A DNA stretch of 64,000 nucleotides from Scatosoma sp045644545 (GTDB taxonomy: Bacteria > Bacillota > Clostridia > Christensenellales > Borkfalkiaceae), in NCBI GenBank assembly GCA_045644545.1, contig JAZRHC010000009.1, positions 1 through 64,000 of the forward strand. The letters are read 5' to 3'. A program made the translations under genes and the position numbers. The notes beneath the pieces were generated by a model that worked only from the letters and a program-made list of their open reading frames with translations, did no database searches and was not told the origin of the DNA. How positions within the stretch are numbered: the first letter of the stretch is position 1; every line of letters begins with the position of its first letter. Shown piece after piece: positions 32,864-42,094 of this stretch.

Positions 32864-33958
32864 CTATGCTTTTTCGGGGCGGATTTTGCCTTTTTCGATT
32901 CGGATTTTCTTCGCGTCTTTTCCGTACAGCGCGCGTTCGGCGTGAGTGCAGGTGAGAATGGTCTGCAAGCCCGAAATGCGCTCGACGAGTTTTTTTCTGC
33001 GAGGAAGATCGAGCTCGCTCATCACGTCGTCTAAAATGAGTACGGGATATTCGCCCGAAAGATCCTTGAATATCTCCACTTCCGCGAGCTTGACCGAGAG
33101 CGCCGCCGTGCGGGTTTGCCCTTGCGAGGCGTACGCCTTCGCGTCGATCCCGTTGATGAAAAAATCGATATCGTCGCGGTGCGGCCCGACCGTGGTGAAG
33201 CCGAGGCGCAAATCCTTTTCGTAGTTGTTTTCGAAGCGTTTTTGAAGCGTTTTGGAGATCTCCGATTCGTCGCCCGAATATTTTTTATCGGGCGCAACTT
33301 TCAGTTCTTCCGCGCCGTCCGTTAAAAACGCGTGCATCTTTTCGGCGTAAGGGGCGAGCTTTTCCAAAAACTCCGCGCGTTTTTTCACGATCGTCGCCGC
33401 GTAGCGGCAAAGCTGTTCGTCCCAGACGGGCAAAGTGTCTAAAATCAGCGAAACGTCGTGGTTTTTGAGGAGCGCGTTGCGTTGGTCGAGAATTTTATTA
33501 TAGCGAAGTAGCGCGGTATAATACGCCGCGGAGGTCTGCGAAATGGAAATGTTCATAAAGCGGCGGCGTTCGTCCGGTCCGTCCTGAATGAGCCGAAGCT
33601 CGCCCGGGGAGAAAAACACGCTGTTGATATGCCCCAAAAGGTCGGCGTTTTTCCCGATCTTACTGCCGTTGACTTTGAGCTCGCGCTTATTTTCGGTGAT
33701 TACGGCTTCGATGGTGACGTTTCCGTAGCGGTTTTGGGCTTCGGCGGTGATCTTAGCGGCTTCCGCGCCGATACGGATAAGCTGTTTATCGTGGCGAATT
33801 CGCAAGGACGCGCCCGTGCAAAGATAGAAAACGGCTTCGGCGCAGTTGGTTTTCCCCTGCGCGTTTTTGCCGAAAAGGATATTCAAACCTTCCGAAAAAG
33901 TGAAGGTTTCCTCCTCGTAATTTCTGAAATTTTGCAAGAATAATTTTTTTATTTGCAT
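32864..33958 (-). CDS. recF: DNA replication and repair protein RecF
   Basis: SMC-like ATPase for gap repair with RecO and RecR. It has 364 aa. Walker A FGKNAQGKTNCAEAV is near residue 30, signature SQGQTRTAALSVKLAE near 285, Walker B PVLILDDVMSELD near 315. No ribosome site is clear before its ATG. It is divergent from dnaA with 129 bp between; dnaN and gyrB, the usual partners, are absent. Confidence 0.96.
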   Translation of the reverse strand: MQIKKLFLQNFRNYEEETFTFSEGLNILFGKNAQGKTNCAEAVFYLCTGASLRIRHDKQLIRIGAEAAKITAEAQNRYGNVTIEAVITENKRELKVNGSKIGKNADLLGHINSVFFSPGELRLIQDGPDERRRFMNISISQTSAAYYTALLRYNKILDQRNALLKNHDVSLILDTLPVWDEQLCRYAATIVKKRAEFLEKLAPYAEKMHAFLTDGAEELKVAPDKKYSGDESEISKTLQKRFENNYEKDLRLGFTTVGPHRDDIDFFINGIDAKAYASQGQTRTAALSVKLAEVEIFKDLSGEYPVLILDDVMSELDLPRRKKLVERISGLQTILTCTHAERALYGKDAKKIRIEKGKIRPEKA

Positions 33959-34008
33959 AATTTGAAAAAAGTCCGCCGAAAATACTTTCTTTTAATCGAA
34001 TTTTGTAT

Positions 34009-34014
34009 TATAAT
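34009..34014 (+). promoter_or_regulatory. Likely -10 box of dnaA
   Basis: TATAAT at 34009-34014, about 74 nt before the dnaA start, with a weak -35 (TTTCTT, 33986-33991). The rest of 33959-34087 is A/T-rich and shows no DnaA box (TTATCCACA) on either strand. Confidence 0.5.
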
Positions 34015-34087
34015 TATATCAAATAATCGTAAAAAAAACAAAGATTTCAGAGTAGGTTCTGAAAAATAATTTTCAGGCAGGGAAAAA

Positions 34088-35428
34088 ATGACGGAAAAAA
34101 CGCAGCTTCAATTTATCTGGAAACAAGTGAAAGACAAGGCACAGGAGCTTATCTCCCCCGTTTCGTTCAACGCGTATATCGAGGATCTTGAACCGATTGA
34201 CCTTGTCGGTAGAAAACTCATTTTAAAAGCTTCCACCGAGCTTAGAGCGAATGCGATTATGGAAAAGAATAATCTTTGCGAACGTATTCGGCTCGCCATT
34301 GAAAAATGTGATTTAGGGCTTGTGAACGATTTTCGTATCGTCGTAGAAGGCAGCGAAATCTATTCTTTGGAAGTAGAACGGGAAAACGAGATTTTTCAGC
34401 CGTCCCCTATCAATCCCGCGTTCACGTTTGATTCGTTCGTGACGGGTACGGGGAGTAAGTTCGTGTACGCGGCGGCAAAATCGGTTGCCGAAGCGCCGGG
34501 CGAAAGCTTTAATCCCTTATTTATCTACGGGGAATCGGGGTTGGGGAAAACCCACCTTATGCACGCGATCGCCAACTATATCGCTCAGCATTATCCTGAA
34601 AAGAAGGTGTTGTATACGACCTGCGAAAATTTCCTCAACGAATTTATCGACTCGATCGCGCAAAAAAGCAGCGCGAAGTTCCGTTTGCGCTATCGCAACG
34701 TGGACGTTTTAATGATCGACGACGTGCAATTTTTAAAGGACAAGCGTCAAGTGCAGGAGGAATTTTTCCACACCTTTAACGAATTGTCGTCGCAAAAAAA
34801 ACAGATCGTTTTGACCTCGGACAGACCGCCTAAAGAAATCGCCACGCTCGAAGAACGGCTTCGGACTCGCTTCGAAGGGGGTATGATCGCGGACGTGCAA
34901 CCGCCCGACACTGAAACCAAGATCGCGATTTTAAAGCGCAAGGCGCTCGATCGAAAATTCCCGATGCCCGAAGAAGTGCTTGAATTCCTCGCTTCCGATT
35001 CGGGGCACGACGTGCGAACCCTCGAAGGACGGCTTACGAAGGTGATCTTTGCAAGTAAGCTCCACGAAGAGCCGATCTCCCTTCGGCTTGCCACGCAGGC
35101 TTTGAACGAATCGGTGAGCGAATCCAAAGAACAAGAGGAAGTTACGCCCGAAAAGATTATCGCCGCCGTATGCGGATATTTTAAGCAAAAACGGGAAGAT
35201 TTAGTCGGGAAAGGCAAGAAAGCCGATCTCGTGAAGGCGCGGCAGATCTGCGCGTACGTGATGTGCGAAATGCTCTCCCTCCCCCTCGTTTCGATCGGGA
35301 ATCTGCTCGGCGGGCGGGATCATACGACGATTATGTACGCGCGCGACAAGATCGAGGAGCTTAAAAAATTCAACGACAAGATCAATAAAGAAGTAGACGA
35401 TATCAAAAATATCGTTTTGAAACAATAA
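34088..35428 (+). CDS. dnaA: Chromosomal replication initiator DnaA
   Basis: ATPase that melts the replication origin. It has 446 aa: domain I (about 1-85), AAA+ domain with Walker A GESGLGKTHLM (about 147-157) and Walker B VLMIDDVQFL, and the C-terminal DNA-binding domain with GGRDHTTIMYARDKI. The ribosome site is GCAGGG. It is followed 17 nt later by mnmG on the same strand, an unusual neighbour; dnaN is not nearby. Confidence 0.98.
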   Translation: MTEKTQLQFIWKQVKDKAQELISPVSFNAYIEDLEPIDLVGRKLILKASTELRANAIMEKNNLCERIRLAIEKCDLGLVNDFRIVVEGSEIYSLEVERENEIFQPSPINPAFTFDSFVTGTGSKFVYAAAKSVAEAPGESFNPLFIYGESGLGKTHLMHAIANYIAQHYPEKKVLYTTCENFLNEFIDSIAQKSSAKFRLRYRNVDVLMIDDVQFLKDKRQVQEEFFHTFNELSSQKKQIVLTSDRPPKEIATLEERLRTRFEGGMIADVQPPDTETKIAILKRKALDRKFPMPEEVLEFLASDSGHDVRTLEGRLTKVIFASKLHEEPISLRLATQALNESVSESKEQEEVTPEKIIAAVCGYFKQKREDLVGKGKKADLVKARQICAYVMCEMLSLPLVSIGNLLGGRDHTTIMYARDKIEELKKFNDKINKEVDDIKNIVLKQ

Positions 35429-35445
35429 ATTTTAAGTAAGAATTT

Positions 35446-37323
35446 ATGACGGACGAAAAGACTTTTTTGGAATACGAAGCGGAAGCGGCGGTCGTCGGCG
35501 CGGGGCACGCGGGGTGTGAAGCCGCGCTTGCTTTGGCGCGCACGGGGATCAAGACCGCCCTTTTGACTTTGAATTTGGACAGTATCGGTTTTATGCCCTG
35601 TAATCCCTCGATCGGCGGCACGGCGAAAGGACATCTCGTGCGCGAAATCGACGCGCTCGGCGGGGAAATGGGTTTGGTTGCGGACAAAACCGCGCTTCAA
35701 ATCCGTATGCTCAACGTCGGCAAGGGCGCGGCGGTGCAGAGCCTGCGCGCGCAATCGGACAAAGCCGCTTATCACCGCGAAATGAAACGGGTGCTGGAAA
35801 ATACTCCCAACCTTCGAATTATTCAAGCGGAAGTCAGCGAAATTTTAACCGAAAACGGAAAATGCGCGGGCTTGAAAACCACCTACGGGGGGATTATTTC
35901 CTGCAAAGCCGTGATTTTATGCACGGGCGTTTATCTCAACAGCGAAACGATCACGGGCGCGGTGGTGCGAAAGGAAGGTCCGAACGGGTTTTCCGCGGCG
36001 ACGAGGCTCACCGAAAGCTTGATAAAGCTCGGGTTTAACGTGCGGCGGTTCAAAACGGGTACGCCCGCAAGGCTGGACGGGCGCACCGTTTCTTACGAAA
36101 AATGCCAGATTCAAAACGGGGATTCGGATATTTATCCATTCTCGTTTATGAGCGAAAAAGCGCCCGAAAACAAGCTGCCTTGTTATTTGACCTACACGAA
36201 TTTGAAAACGCACGAGATTATTCTTGCCAACCTCGACCGCTCCCCTTTATATAACGGCGTGATCGTGTCGACAGGTCCGCGCTACTGCCCCTCTATCGAA
36301 ACCAAAGTCGTGCGGTTTAAAGACAAGGAACGGCATCAGATCTTCTTAGAGCCCGAAGGCGAGGACACGCTCGAAGTGTACGTGCAGGGGCTTTCGACTT
36401 CGATGCCACACGACGTGCAACGGGCGATGTATTCCTCCGTCGAGGGCTTGGAAAACGCGGATATCGTGCGCTACGGGTACGCGATCGAATACGATTGTAT
36501 CGACACGCTCGACGTGTTGCCGACTTTGGAATTTAAAAAGGTCGAGGGCGTGTATACGGCGGGGCAGATCAACGGGACTTCGGGGTACGAGGAAGCCGCC
36601 GCGCAAGGACTTATGGCGGGCGTGAACGCTTCCTTGAAGCTTCGCGGACTTCCCCCCTTCGTTTTGCGCCGCGACGAGGCGTATATCGGGGTGCTTATCG
36701 ACGACCTCGTGACGAAGGGCACGGACGAGCCCTACCGAATGATGACCTCGCGCGCCGAGCACCGCATTTGTTTGCGGCAGGACAACGCCGATTTCCGCTT
36801 GACGGAAAAGGGTTACGAGGTCGGACTCGTGACGAAAGAACGCTACGCCACCTATTTAAAGCGCAAAGCCGATTACGAAAAGGCTTTACAGGAAATGCAG
36901 ACCAAAGTGCCGCAAAAAAAAGCGAGCGAGTTTTTGAAAAAGTACGGCTACGAGCAAACGCACGGGAGCGTTTCCTATTCGGATATGATCAAGCGTTCCG
37001 TGCCGCTCAAAGATATTATCGCCGAGTTCGGCGGGTTTGAAGAATTTTCCGCGAACGTGAAGGAAACGGCGGAGATCACCGTGAAATACGAAGGATATTT
37101 AAAGCAGGGCTTGGAGCTGATCGAAAGAGCAAAGCGATTGGAAAACAAGCTGTTGCCGCCCGATATCGATTATAAATCGATATCGGGCTTACGGCTCGAA
37201 GCGCAGGAAAAGCTGGATAAGATCCGTCCCTTTAATTTAGGGCAAGCGGGGCGCATTTCGGGGGTAAACCCCGCCGACGTGTCCGTGTTGATGGTATATC
37301 TCGCGACGGGGAACGAAAAATAA
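35446..37323 (+). CDS. mnmG: tRNA uridine-34 carboxymethylaminomethyl enzyme MnmG (GidA)
   Basis: FAD enzyme that with MnmE makes the cmnm5 group on wobble U34. It has 625 aa, usual length. The dinucleotide site VVGAGHAGCEAALALARTG is at the N-terminus; CNPSIGGTAKGHLVREIDALGG, TGTPARLDGRT and GQINGTSGYEEAAAQGLMAG are hallmark motifs. It is read with dnaA. In most Firmicutes it follows mnmE; mnmE is not in the window. Confidence 0.97.
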   Translation: MTDEKTFLEYEAEAAVVGAGHAGCEAALALARTGIKTALLTLNLDSIGFMPCNPSIGGTAKGHLVREIDALGGEMGLVADKTALQIRMLNVGKGAAVQSLRAQSDKAAYHREMKRVLENTPNLRIIQAEVSEILTENGKCAGLKTTYGGIISCKAVILCTGVYLNSETITGAVVRKEGPNGFSAATRLTESLIKLGFNVRRFKTGTPARLDGRTVSYEKCQIQNGDSDIYPFSFMSEKAPENKLPCYLTYTNLKTHEIILANLDRSPLYNGVIVSTGPRYCPSIETKVVRFKDKERHQIFLEPEGEDTLEVYVQGLSTSMPHDVQRAMYSSVEGLENADIVRYGYAIEYDCIDTLDVLPTLEFKKVEGVYTAGQINGTSGYEEAAAQGLMAGVNASLKLRGLPPFVLRRDEAYIGVLIDDLVTKGTDEPYRMMTSRAEHRICLRQDNADFRLTEKGYEVGLVTKERYATYLKRKADYEKALQEMQTKVPQKKASEFLKKYGYEQTHGSVSYSDMIKRSVPLKDIIAEFGGFEEFSANVKETAEITVKYEGYLKQGLELIERAKRLENKLLPPDIDYKSISGLRLEAQEKLDKIRPFNLGQAGRISGVNPADVSVLMVYLATGNEK

Positions 37324-37329
37324 AAAACG

Positions 37330-37361
37330 ACCCACCCGTGTATGCAACGAGTGGGTTTTTC
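37330..37361 (+). terminator. Terminator of dnaA-mnmG
   Basis: ACCCACCCG and CGAGTGGGT pair (one mismatch) around a 9-nt loop and are followed by TTTTT, beginning 7 nt after the mnmG stop. Confidence 0.8.
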
Positions 37362-37390
37362 AATGCTTTGTTTCTTAGTTTCCGATAGGG

Positions 37391-37422
37391 AAAAGGCTTA
37401 TCCGTTTTGGATAAGCCTTTTT
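37391..37422. terminator. Bidirectional terminator after pnp
   Basis: AAAAGGCTTATCC-GTTTT-GGATAAGCCTTTTT: an 11-bp core stem with A and T tracts, between the convergent mnmG and pnp genes. Confidence 0.9.
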
Positions 37423-37424
37423 GA

Positions 37425-39527
37425 TTAGTCTTCGAGTTTTTCGAGGAGTTTTAAATCGATCCCCTTTTCGCCGATCTTGATGATCTCGACTTTTACCTTG
37501 TCGCCGATATTCAAGACGTCTTCCACTTTGTTGACTCTCTTTTCGGAGAGCTTGGAAATGTGGACCATACCGTCCTTACCCGGAGCGAATTCTACGAATG
37601 CGCCGAGCGTGGAAAGAACGCGGACGACTACGCCGACGAACATATCGCCGACTTCGGGATCGTGCGCGATCGATTGAATGATCGCCTTCGCGCGCTCTGC
37701 GTTCGCGATATCGCCAAAGCAAGCCACGCAAACCGTACCGTCGTCTTCAATGTCGATCTTCGTGCCCGTCTGCTCGATAATCTTGTTGATGACCTTACCC
37801 TGCTTGCCGACGACGTCGCCGATCTTGTCGGGGCTGATCTGGAAAGAAATGATCTTCGGAGCGTACACGGAAAGCTGAGGAGCGGTTTCGGGGATACATT
37901 CGAGCATCTTGCCCAAAATGTGCCGTCTGCCTTCCTGCGCTTGCGCGATCGCGTCGAGCATAATTTCTTCGGAAATGCCTTTGATCTTGATATCCATTTG
38001 GATCGCCGTGATACCCTTTTCCGTACCTGCCACTTTGAAGTCCATATCGCCGAGGAAGTCTTCAAGACCTTGGATATCCGTCATAATCACGTATTTGCCC
38101 GTTTCGGGGTCTTTGATAAGACCCATAGCGCAACCCGCAACGGGGGCTTTGATGGGAACGCCCGCGTCCATAAGCGCCATCGTCGAACCGCAGACGGAAG
38201 CCATCGAGGACGAGCCGTTCGAGGACATAATATCCGATACCACGCGGATCGCATACGGGAATTCCGCCGCGTCGGGAATTACGGGAACGAGCGCGCGTTC
38301 AGCCAAAGCGCCGTGGCCGATTTCACGTCTGCCGGGGCTTCTCAATGCCTTTGCTTCGCCCGTGCAGTAGCCGGGGAAGTTATATTGATGCATATATCTC
38401 TTTTCTTCTTCTTCGTCGAGCCCTTCCATTCTCTGCGCTTCGCCGAGCATACCGAGCGTACAGGTCGTGAGAGCCTGCGTTTGACCTCTCGTGAACACCG
38501 CCGAGCCGTGAACTCTCGGAAGCACGCCGTGTTCGCACCAGATGGGGCGGACTTCTTTTAAAGTTCTGCCGTCGGGGCGGATACCCTTATCGAAAATCTT
38601 CGCGCGGACGATACCCTTTACGATATAATAAATGGAGTCTTTGACTTCTCTCATTTGATCGGGATAGATTTCCGCGAAGTGCGCGACGATCTCTTCTTCC
38701 GCAGCCGCTTGACGAACTTCGCGTTCTTGACGGTCGAACGTATCGAGCGCGGCGACGAGTTTGTCGTAAGCGTACGCTTTAACTTCCGCGTCGAGCTCTT
38801 CGGGGATATGGTAAAATTCCATTTCCTTCTTGGGCTTGCCCGCAACTTTCGCGATCTCTTCGACGAACGCGCAGACTTTTTTGATCTCTTCGTGGCCGTA
38901 CATAATCGCGCCGACCATTTCCGCGTCGGTGACTTCCTTCGCGCCCGCTTCGATCATAAGGATCGCGTCCTTCGTGCCCGCCAAGGAAAGGTGGATCGTG
39001 CTCTTTTCCTTTTCCGCAACGGTGGGGTTAATGATATATTTCCCGTCGATACAGCCGACGATGACCGAGCCCGTAGGCCCTGCCCAAGGGATATCCGAAA
39101 TGGAAAGTGCGACGGACGAACCGATCATTGCGATAGGCTCGGGCGCGATATCGGGATCGACGGAAAGCGCGGTCGCAACCACCACTACGTCGTTAAAAAT
39201 TCCCTTCGGGAACAGGGGGCGGATAGGACGGTCGATCAAACGGCTTACGAGGATCGCTTTATCCGACGCTCTGCCCTCTCTCTTTTTGAACCCGCCGGGG
39301 ATCTTACCGACGGCGAACATCTTTTCTTCATAGTCTACGGAAAGGGGGAAGAAATCCATTCCTTCTCTCGCCTTTTCGCTCATACATACGGTTACGTTTA
39401 CGACCGTATCTCCGCAACGGACGAGGCACGCGCCGTTGGCTTGTTCTGCGTACTTACCGATTTCAACGGTGAGCTCTCTCCCCGCATAATCCATTTTAAA
39501 TACTTTTGCGTTTTCTAAATTTGGCAT
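37425..39527 (-). CDS. pnp: Polyribonucleotide nucleotidyltransferase PNPase
   Basis: Phosphorolytic 3'-5' exoribonuclease of 700 aa. Two RNase PH-like domains (about 10-140 and 320-460) flank a helical part; a KH domain (about 555-610: KIISFQISPDKIGDVVGKQG) and an S1 domain (about 620-690: GDMFVGVVVRVLSTLGAFVE) follow. RSPGRREIGHGALAERAL is a core motif. It follows rpsO, the usual order. Confidence 0.98.
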   Translation of the reverse strand: MPNLENAKVFKMDYAGRELTVEIGKYAEQANGACLVRCGDTVVNVTVCMSEKAREGMDFFPLSVDYEEKMFAVGKIPGGFKKREGRASDKAILVSRLIDRPIRPLFPKGIFNDVVVVATALSVDPDIAPEPIAMIGSSVALSISDIPWAGPTGSVIVGCIDGKYIINPTVAEKEKSTIHLSLAGTKDAILMIEAGAKEVTDAEMVGAIMYGHEEIKKVCAFVEEIAKVAGKPKKEMEFYHIPEELDAEVKAYAYDKLVAALDTFDRQEREVRQAAAEEEIVAHFAEIYPDQMREVKDSIYYIVKGIVRAKIFDKGIRPDGRTLKEVRPIWCEHGVLPRVHGSAVFTRGQTQALTTCTLGMLGEAQRMEGLDEEEEKRYMHQYNFPGYCTGEAKALRSPGRREIGHGALAERALVPVIPDAAEFPYAIRVVSDIMSSNGSSSMASVCGSTMALMDAGVPIKAPVAGCAMGLIKDPETGKYVIMTDIQGLEDFLGDMDFKVAGTEKGITAIQMDIKIKGISEEIMLDAIAQAQEGRRHILGKMLECIPETAPQLSVYAPKIISFQISPDKIGDVVGKQGKVINKIIEQTGTKIDIEDDGTVCVACFGDIANAERAKAIIQSIAHDPEVGDMFVGVVVRVLSTLGAFVEFAPGKDGMVHISKLSEKRVNKVEDVLNIGDKVKVEIIKIGEKGIDLKLLEKLED

Positions 39528-39616
39528 TTTGTTTTTTCTCCTTGTCTATTCTTTTTTGTTCTTGTCCTCCGTCCGTCGCCCGACGGGAGAGGGATATTAG
39601 CCGAAAAAGGTTTCCG

Positions 39617-39636
39617 CTCGGCTATGCCTTGCCGAG
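39617..39636 (-). other. Hairpin in the pnp leader
   Basis: CTCGGC and GCCGAG form a 6-bp stem around 8 nt, upstream of pnp. PNPase is known in other bacteria to autoregulate through leader hairpins; whether this one serves that role is a guess. Confidence 0.35.
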
Positions 39637-39655
39637 AAAAAAGCTTGTCCGACAC

Positions 39656-39689
39656 AAAAAAGGGCGAGTCGAAAACACCCGCCCTTTTA
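39656..39689 (-). terminator. Terminator between rpsO and pnp
   Basis: AAAGGGCG and CGCCCTTT pair, with GT/AC extension, and a T tract follows on the minus strand. It starts 10 nt after the rpsO stop, so pnp transcription depends on read-through or a separate promoter. Confidence 0.8.
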
Positions 39690-39698
39690 TGCTTGCCG

Positions 39699-39953
39699 TT
39701 ATTTACGAAGTCCCAACGCTTCGATAATCGCTCTGTATCTCATAATGTCTTTTTCTTTGAGATAGTCCAAAAGACCGCGACGTTTACCGACCATCTTCAA
39801 AAGACCGCGGCGGGAATGGTTGTCCTGCTTGTGCGTCTTCAAGTGTTCGTTGAGGTGATTGATTCTCTGCGTTAAAAGCGCGATCTGCACTTCGGGAGAA
39901 CCCGTGTCGCCTTCGTGGGTTGCAAATTTTGCGATGATTTCGTTCTTTTCCAT
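39699..39953 (-). CDS. rpsO: 30S ribosomal protein S15
   Basis: Binds 16S rRNA in the platform of the small subunit. It has 84 aa, slightly shorter than the usual 88-89. The family block GSPEVQIALLTQRINHLNEHL is followed by HKQDNHSRRGLL and KRRGLLDYL. A strong ribosome site (AGGAGGA) precedes the ATG. Confidence 0.97.
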   Translation of the reverse strand: MEKNEIIAKFATHEGDTGSPEVQIALLTQRINHLNEHLKTHKQDNHSRRGLLKMVGKRRGLLDYLKEKDIMRYRAIIEALGLRK

Positions 39954-40038
39954 TTCTTTTTATCCTCCTATGGAATTTATTATCCCGTACTGCAAAGTCG
40001 TGCGTGGAGAATCGCTACGCCTTACAGCCGTTGTTACT

Positions 40039-40067
40039 ATTCTATCATATTCCGTTTGGATTGTAAA
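40039..40067 (-). promoter_or_regulatory. sigma-A promoter of rpsO
   Basis: Minus strand: -35 TTTACA (40062-40067), a 17-bp spacer, -10 TAGAAT (40039-40044), about 85 nt before the rpsO start. Confidence 0.7.
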
Positions 40068-40082
40068 GAAAAAACGACCCGT

Positions 40083-41450
40083 TTATTCAAAAAATTTCCT
40101 TTTCTTTTGGATTATTTCGTCGATTTTTCCGATATACGTGTTTAAATCCTTTGGCGAGGCGAGCCGTTCGATTCGGTTGAGCTCGTTATACACCCGCTTG
40201 GACACCGCGTTCGAGCCCACCGCGAGGTTGTTCGCCGTTTCTTCCATTACGTCGATATTATACACGCAAGCCTTGCCCGCTTTCGTCCAGCCCGTGTTTT
40301 CGTTGTTGCCCGCTTGATATTTTTGGCGGTACATATAATAAGGAAGGTAGCCCTTTCGGGATAAAATTTCGCGGGAAGAAAGCACCATTTGAGAAACGCC
40401 GTCGTTTTCCAAAAAGCAGGTTTCTTCTTTGAGCTTCGCGCCCGATTTTAAGCACAAACAATGCACGGTGATATTGTCCGCGCCCGTCGCCGCCGCTTGC
40501 TCTACGCCTTTTTTAAAGCCCTCCAAGCTTTCCCCTTCCAGCCCCGCGATCAGATCGATATTTATCTCGAAGCCGTATTTTTCGCTCATTTCGTAAGCCT
40601 TATAAAAGTCCGCGACGGTGTGTTTTCTGCCGATCGCGCGGAGCGTTTCGTCGGAAAAGGTTTGCGGATTGATACAAATACGGGTCACGCCGTAGTCCTT
40701 TAAAAGTTCCAGCTTGTCTTTTGAAAAAACGTCGGGTCTGCCCGCTTCCACCGTGTATTCGCAAGCGTTCGTGCAAAGAAAAGAAATTGCTTTTAACACG
40801 CGCCGTAAATCGGGCGTATCGAGCGCGAACGGCGTGCCGCCGCCGATATACACGCTACGAAGGTTGCCGACGAGCGGTTTGCTCGCCTCGATCTCTTTTT
40901 CCAAACACTCCAAATAATCGGGAAGAAAACGGCGGGTTTTCTCGATCGGCGCGGTGATAAACGAGCAATAGGCGCACTTGGTGGGGCAGAACGGGAGGGA
41001 AACGAAATAGTCGGTGTTGCCGTCCTTTTTTTCGTAGATCCCCTTTTGCGTTTTGAGAATTTTTTCGACGAGGGCGATATTTTCGGGGCTGACCTGCATT
41101 TGCTCGAAAAGCGGGTGAAAATCGCGCCCCTCTTCCCCTTCCATATAGGCAAGCTTGGTCGGGCGTATGCCCGTGAGCGCGCCCCAAGGGGTGGTTTCGC
41201 CGTATTTTTTGCTTAAAATTTTATAGAGCGCGAGCTTGGCAAAACGCCGTTCCAAGCGTTTATAATGCAATTCGTCAAAAACCTCGGCTTCGTCGCGGAA
41301 AGAATAGCTTTCGCCGTCCACCGAAAAATCGTTATAAAAAACGCCGTTTTCAAAGCGGAAGGAATGTACGACGGACTGCGGGCGCGACTTGAAAAGCCGC
41401 GCCGCGTCTAAAAGTTCGTTTTCTAAAAATTTGCAATCGGTCGTGAGCAT
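40083..41450 (-). CDS. hemZ: Coproporphyrinogen III oxidase-like radical SAM protein HemZ
   Basis: HemN-like radical-SAM enzyme, 455 aa from ATG 41450 (GAGGG ribosome site; a GTG four codons upstream is less likely). SLPFCPTKCAYCSF holds the CxxxCxxC cluster near residue 165; SVYIGGGTP and EAGRPD are typical. The extra N-terminal region (about 150 aa) is the HemZ form. No other heme genes are nearby, so its substrate is uncertain. It overlaps the MBL gene's end region and is co-transcribed with it. Confidence 0.88.
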   Translation of the reverse strand: MLTTDCKFLENELLDAARLFKSRPQSVVHSFRFENGVFYNDFSVDGESYSFRDEAEVFDELHYKRLERRFAKLALYKILSKKYGETTPWGALTGIRPTKLAYMEGEEGRDFHPLFEQMQVSPENIALVEKILKTQKGIYEKKDGNTDYFVSLPFCPTKCAYCSFITAPIEKTRRFLPDYLECLEKEIEASKPLVGNLRSVYIGGGTPFALDTPDLRRVLKAISFLCTNACEYTVEAGRPDVFSKDKLELLKDYGVTRICINPQTFSDETLRAIGRKHTVADFYKAYEMSEKYGFEINIDLIAGLEGESLEGFKKGVEQAAATGADNITVHCLCLKSGAKLKEETCFLENDGVSQMVLSSREILSRKGYLPYYMYRQKYQAGNNENTGWTKAGKACVYNIDVMEETANNLAVGSNAVSKRVYNELNRIERLASPKDLNTYIGKIDEIIQKKRKFFE

Positions 41451-41458
41451 ATTTTCCC

Positions 41459-42085
41459 TCACAAATCTTTTAAAAAAGGGTTCGTGCGTTTTTCGTTTCC
41501 TATCGTGGTATCCTCGCCGTGCCCCGCGTAGACGGGCAAGGTTTCGTCGAGCGAGGAAAGAAGGCGCAAGCTTTTTCGAAGCGTTCCGAGATCGCCCGTG
41601 GGGAAATCCGTTCTGCCGATACTGCCTTCAAAAAGCACGTCGCCCGTGAACAGCGCGCGTTCGCCCGTTTTCGGGTCGGTGACGAGATAGCTCGCGCCGC
41701 CCTTGGTGTGCCCCGCCGTTAAAAATACCTTGATTTTTAAGCCGCAAAGCTCCGTTTCTTCGCCGCCGAAAAAGGTTTTATCCACTTGATATTCGGGGTC
41801 GGGCGCGCCGAACAGCGCGCTGAGTGCCGCGGGCGTGCCGACGAGGGATTTTTCTTCTTCCGTGCAACAGACCTTTGCGCCGAGCGCTTGCAAAGCGGGC
41901 GCGCCGTAGACGTGATCGAAATGACAATGCGTTAAAAGCACGTAGGCAGGGTTGAGTTGAAGCCGAATTATTTCGTCTTTGATCGTCGCGCCCGAAGGGT
42001 CGATCACGAGCGCGGTTTTTCCGTCCGCCGTCACGATATAGCCGTTTGCGCCGAAGCCGTAGGGCGTGATTTTTTTGATCTGCAT
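41459..42085 (-). CDS. MBL-fold hydrolase (glyoxalase II-like)
   Basis: A 208-aa metallo-beta-lactamase-fold protein. Metal ligands appear in THCHFDHVYG (HxHxDH), TAGHTKGG and TGDVLFEGSIGRTDF, and a final GHGEDTTIGNEK. This pattern fits the YcbL/GloB-like subgroup found between relA and hemZ in Firmicutes. The natural substrate is not known. Confidence 0.9.
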   Translation of the reverse strand: MQIKKITPYGFGANGYIVTADGKTALVIDPSGATIKDEIIRLQLNPAYVLLTHCHFDHVYGAPALQALGAKVCCTEEEKSLVGTPAALSALFGAPDPEYQVDKTFFGGEETELCGLKIKVFLTAGHTKGGASYLVTDPKTGERALFTGDVLFEGSIGRTDFPTGDLGTLRKSLRLLSSLDETLPVYAGHGEDTTIGNEKRTNPFLKDL

Positions 42086-42094
42086 AAGTCCTCT

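Noticed and set aside
33959..34087. Replication origin between recF and dnaA
   Set aside because: The gap is A/T-rich but contains no recognisable DnaA box on either strand, and gene direction does not switch durably here.
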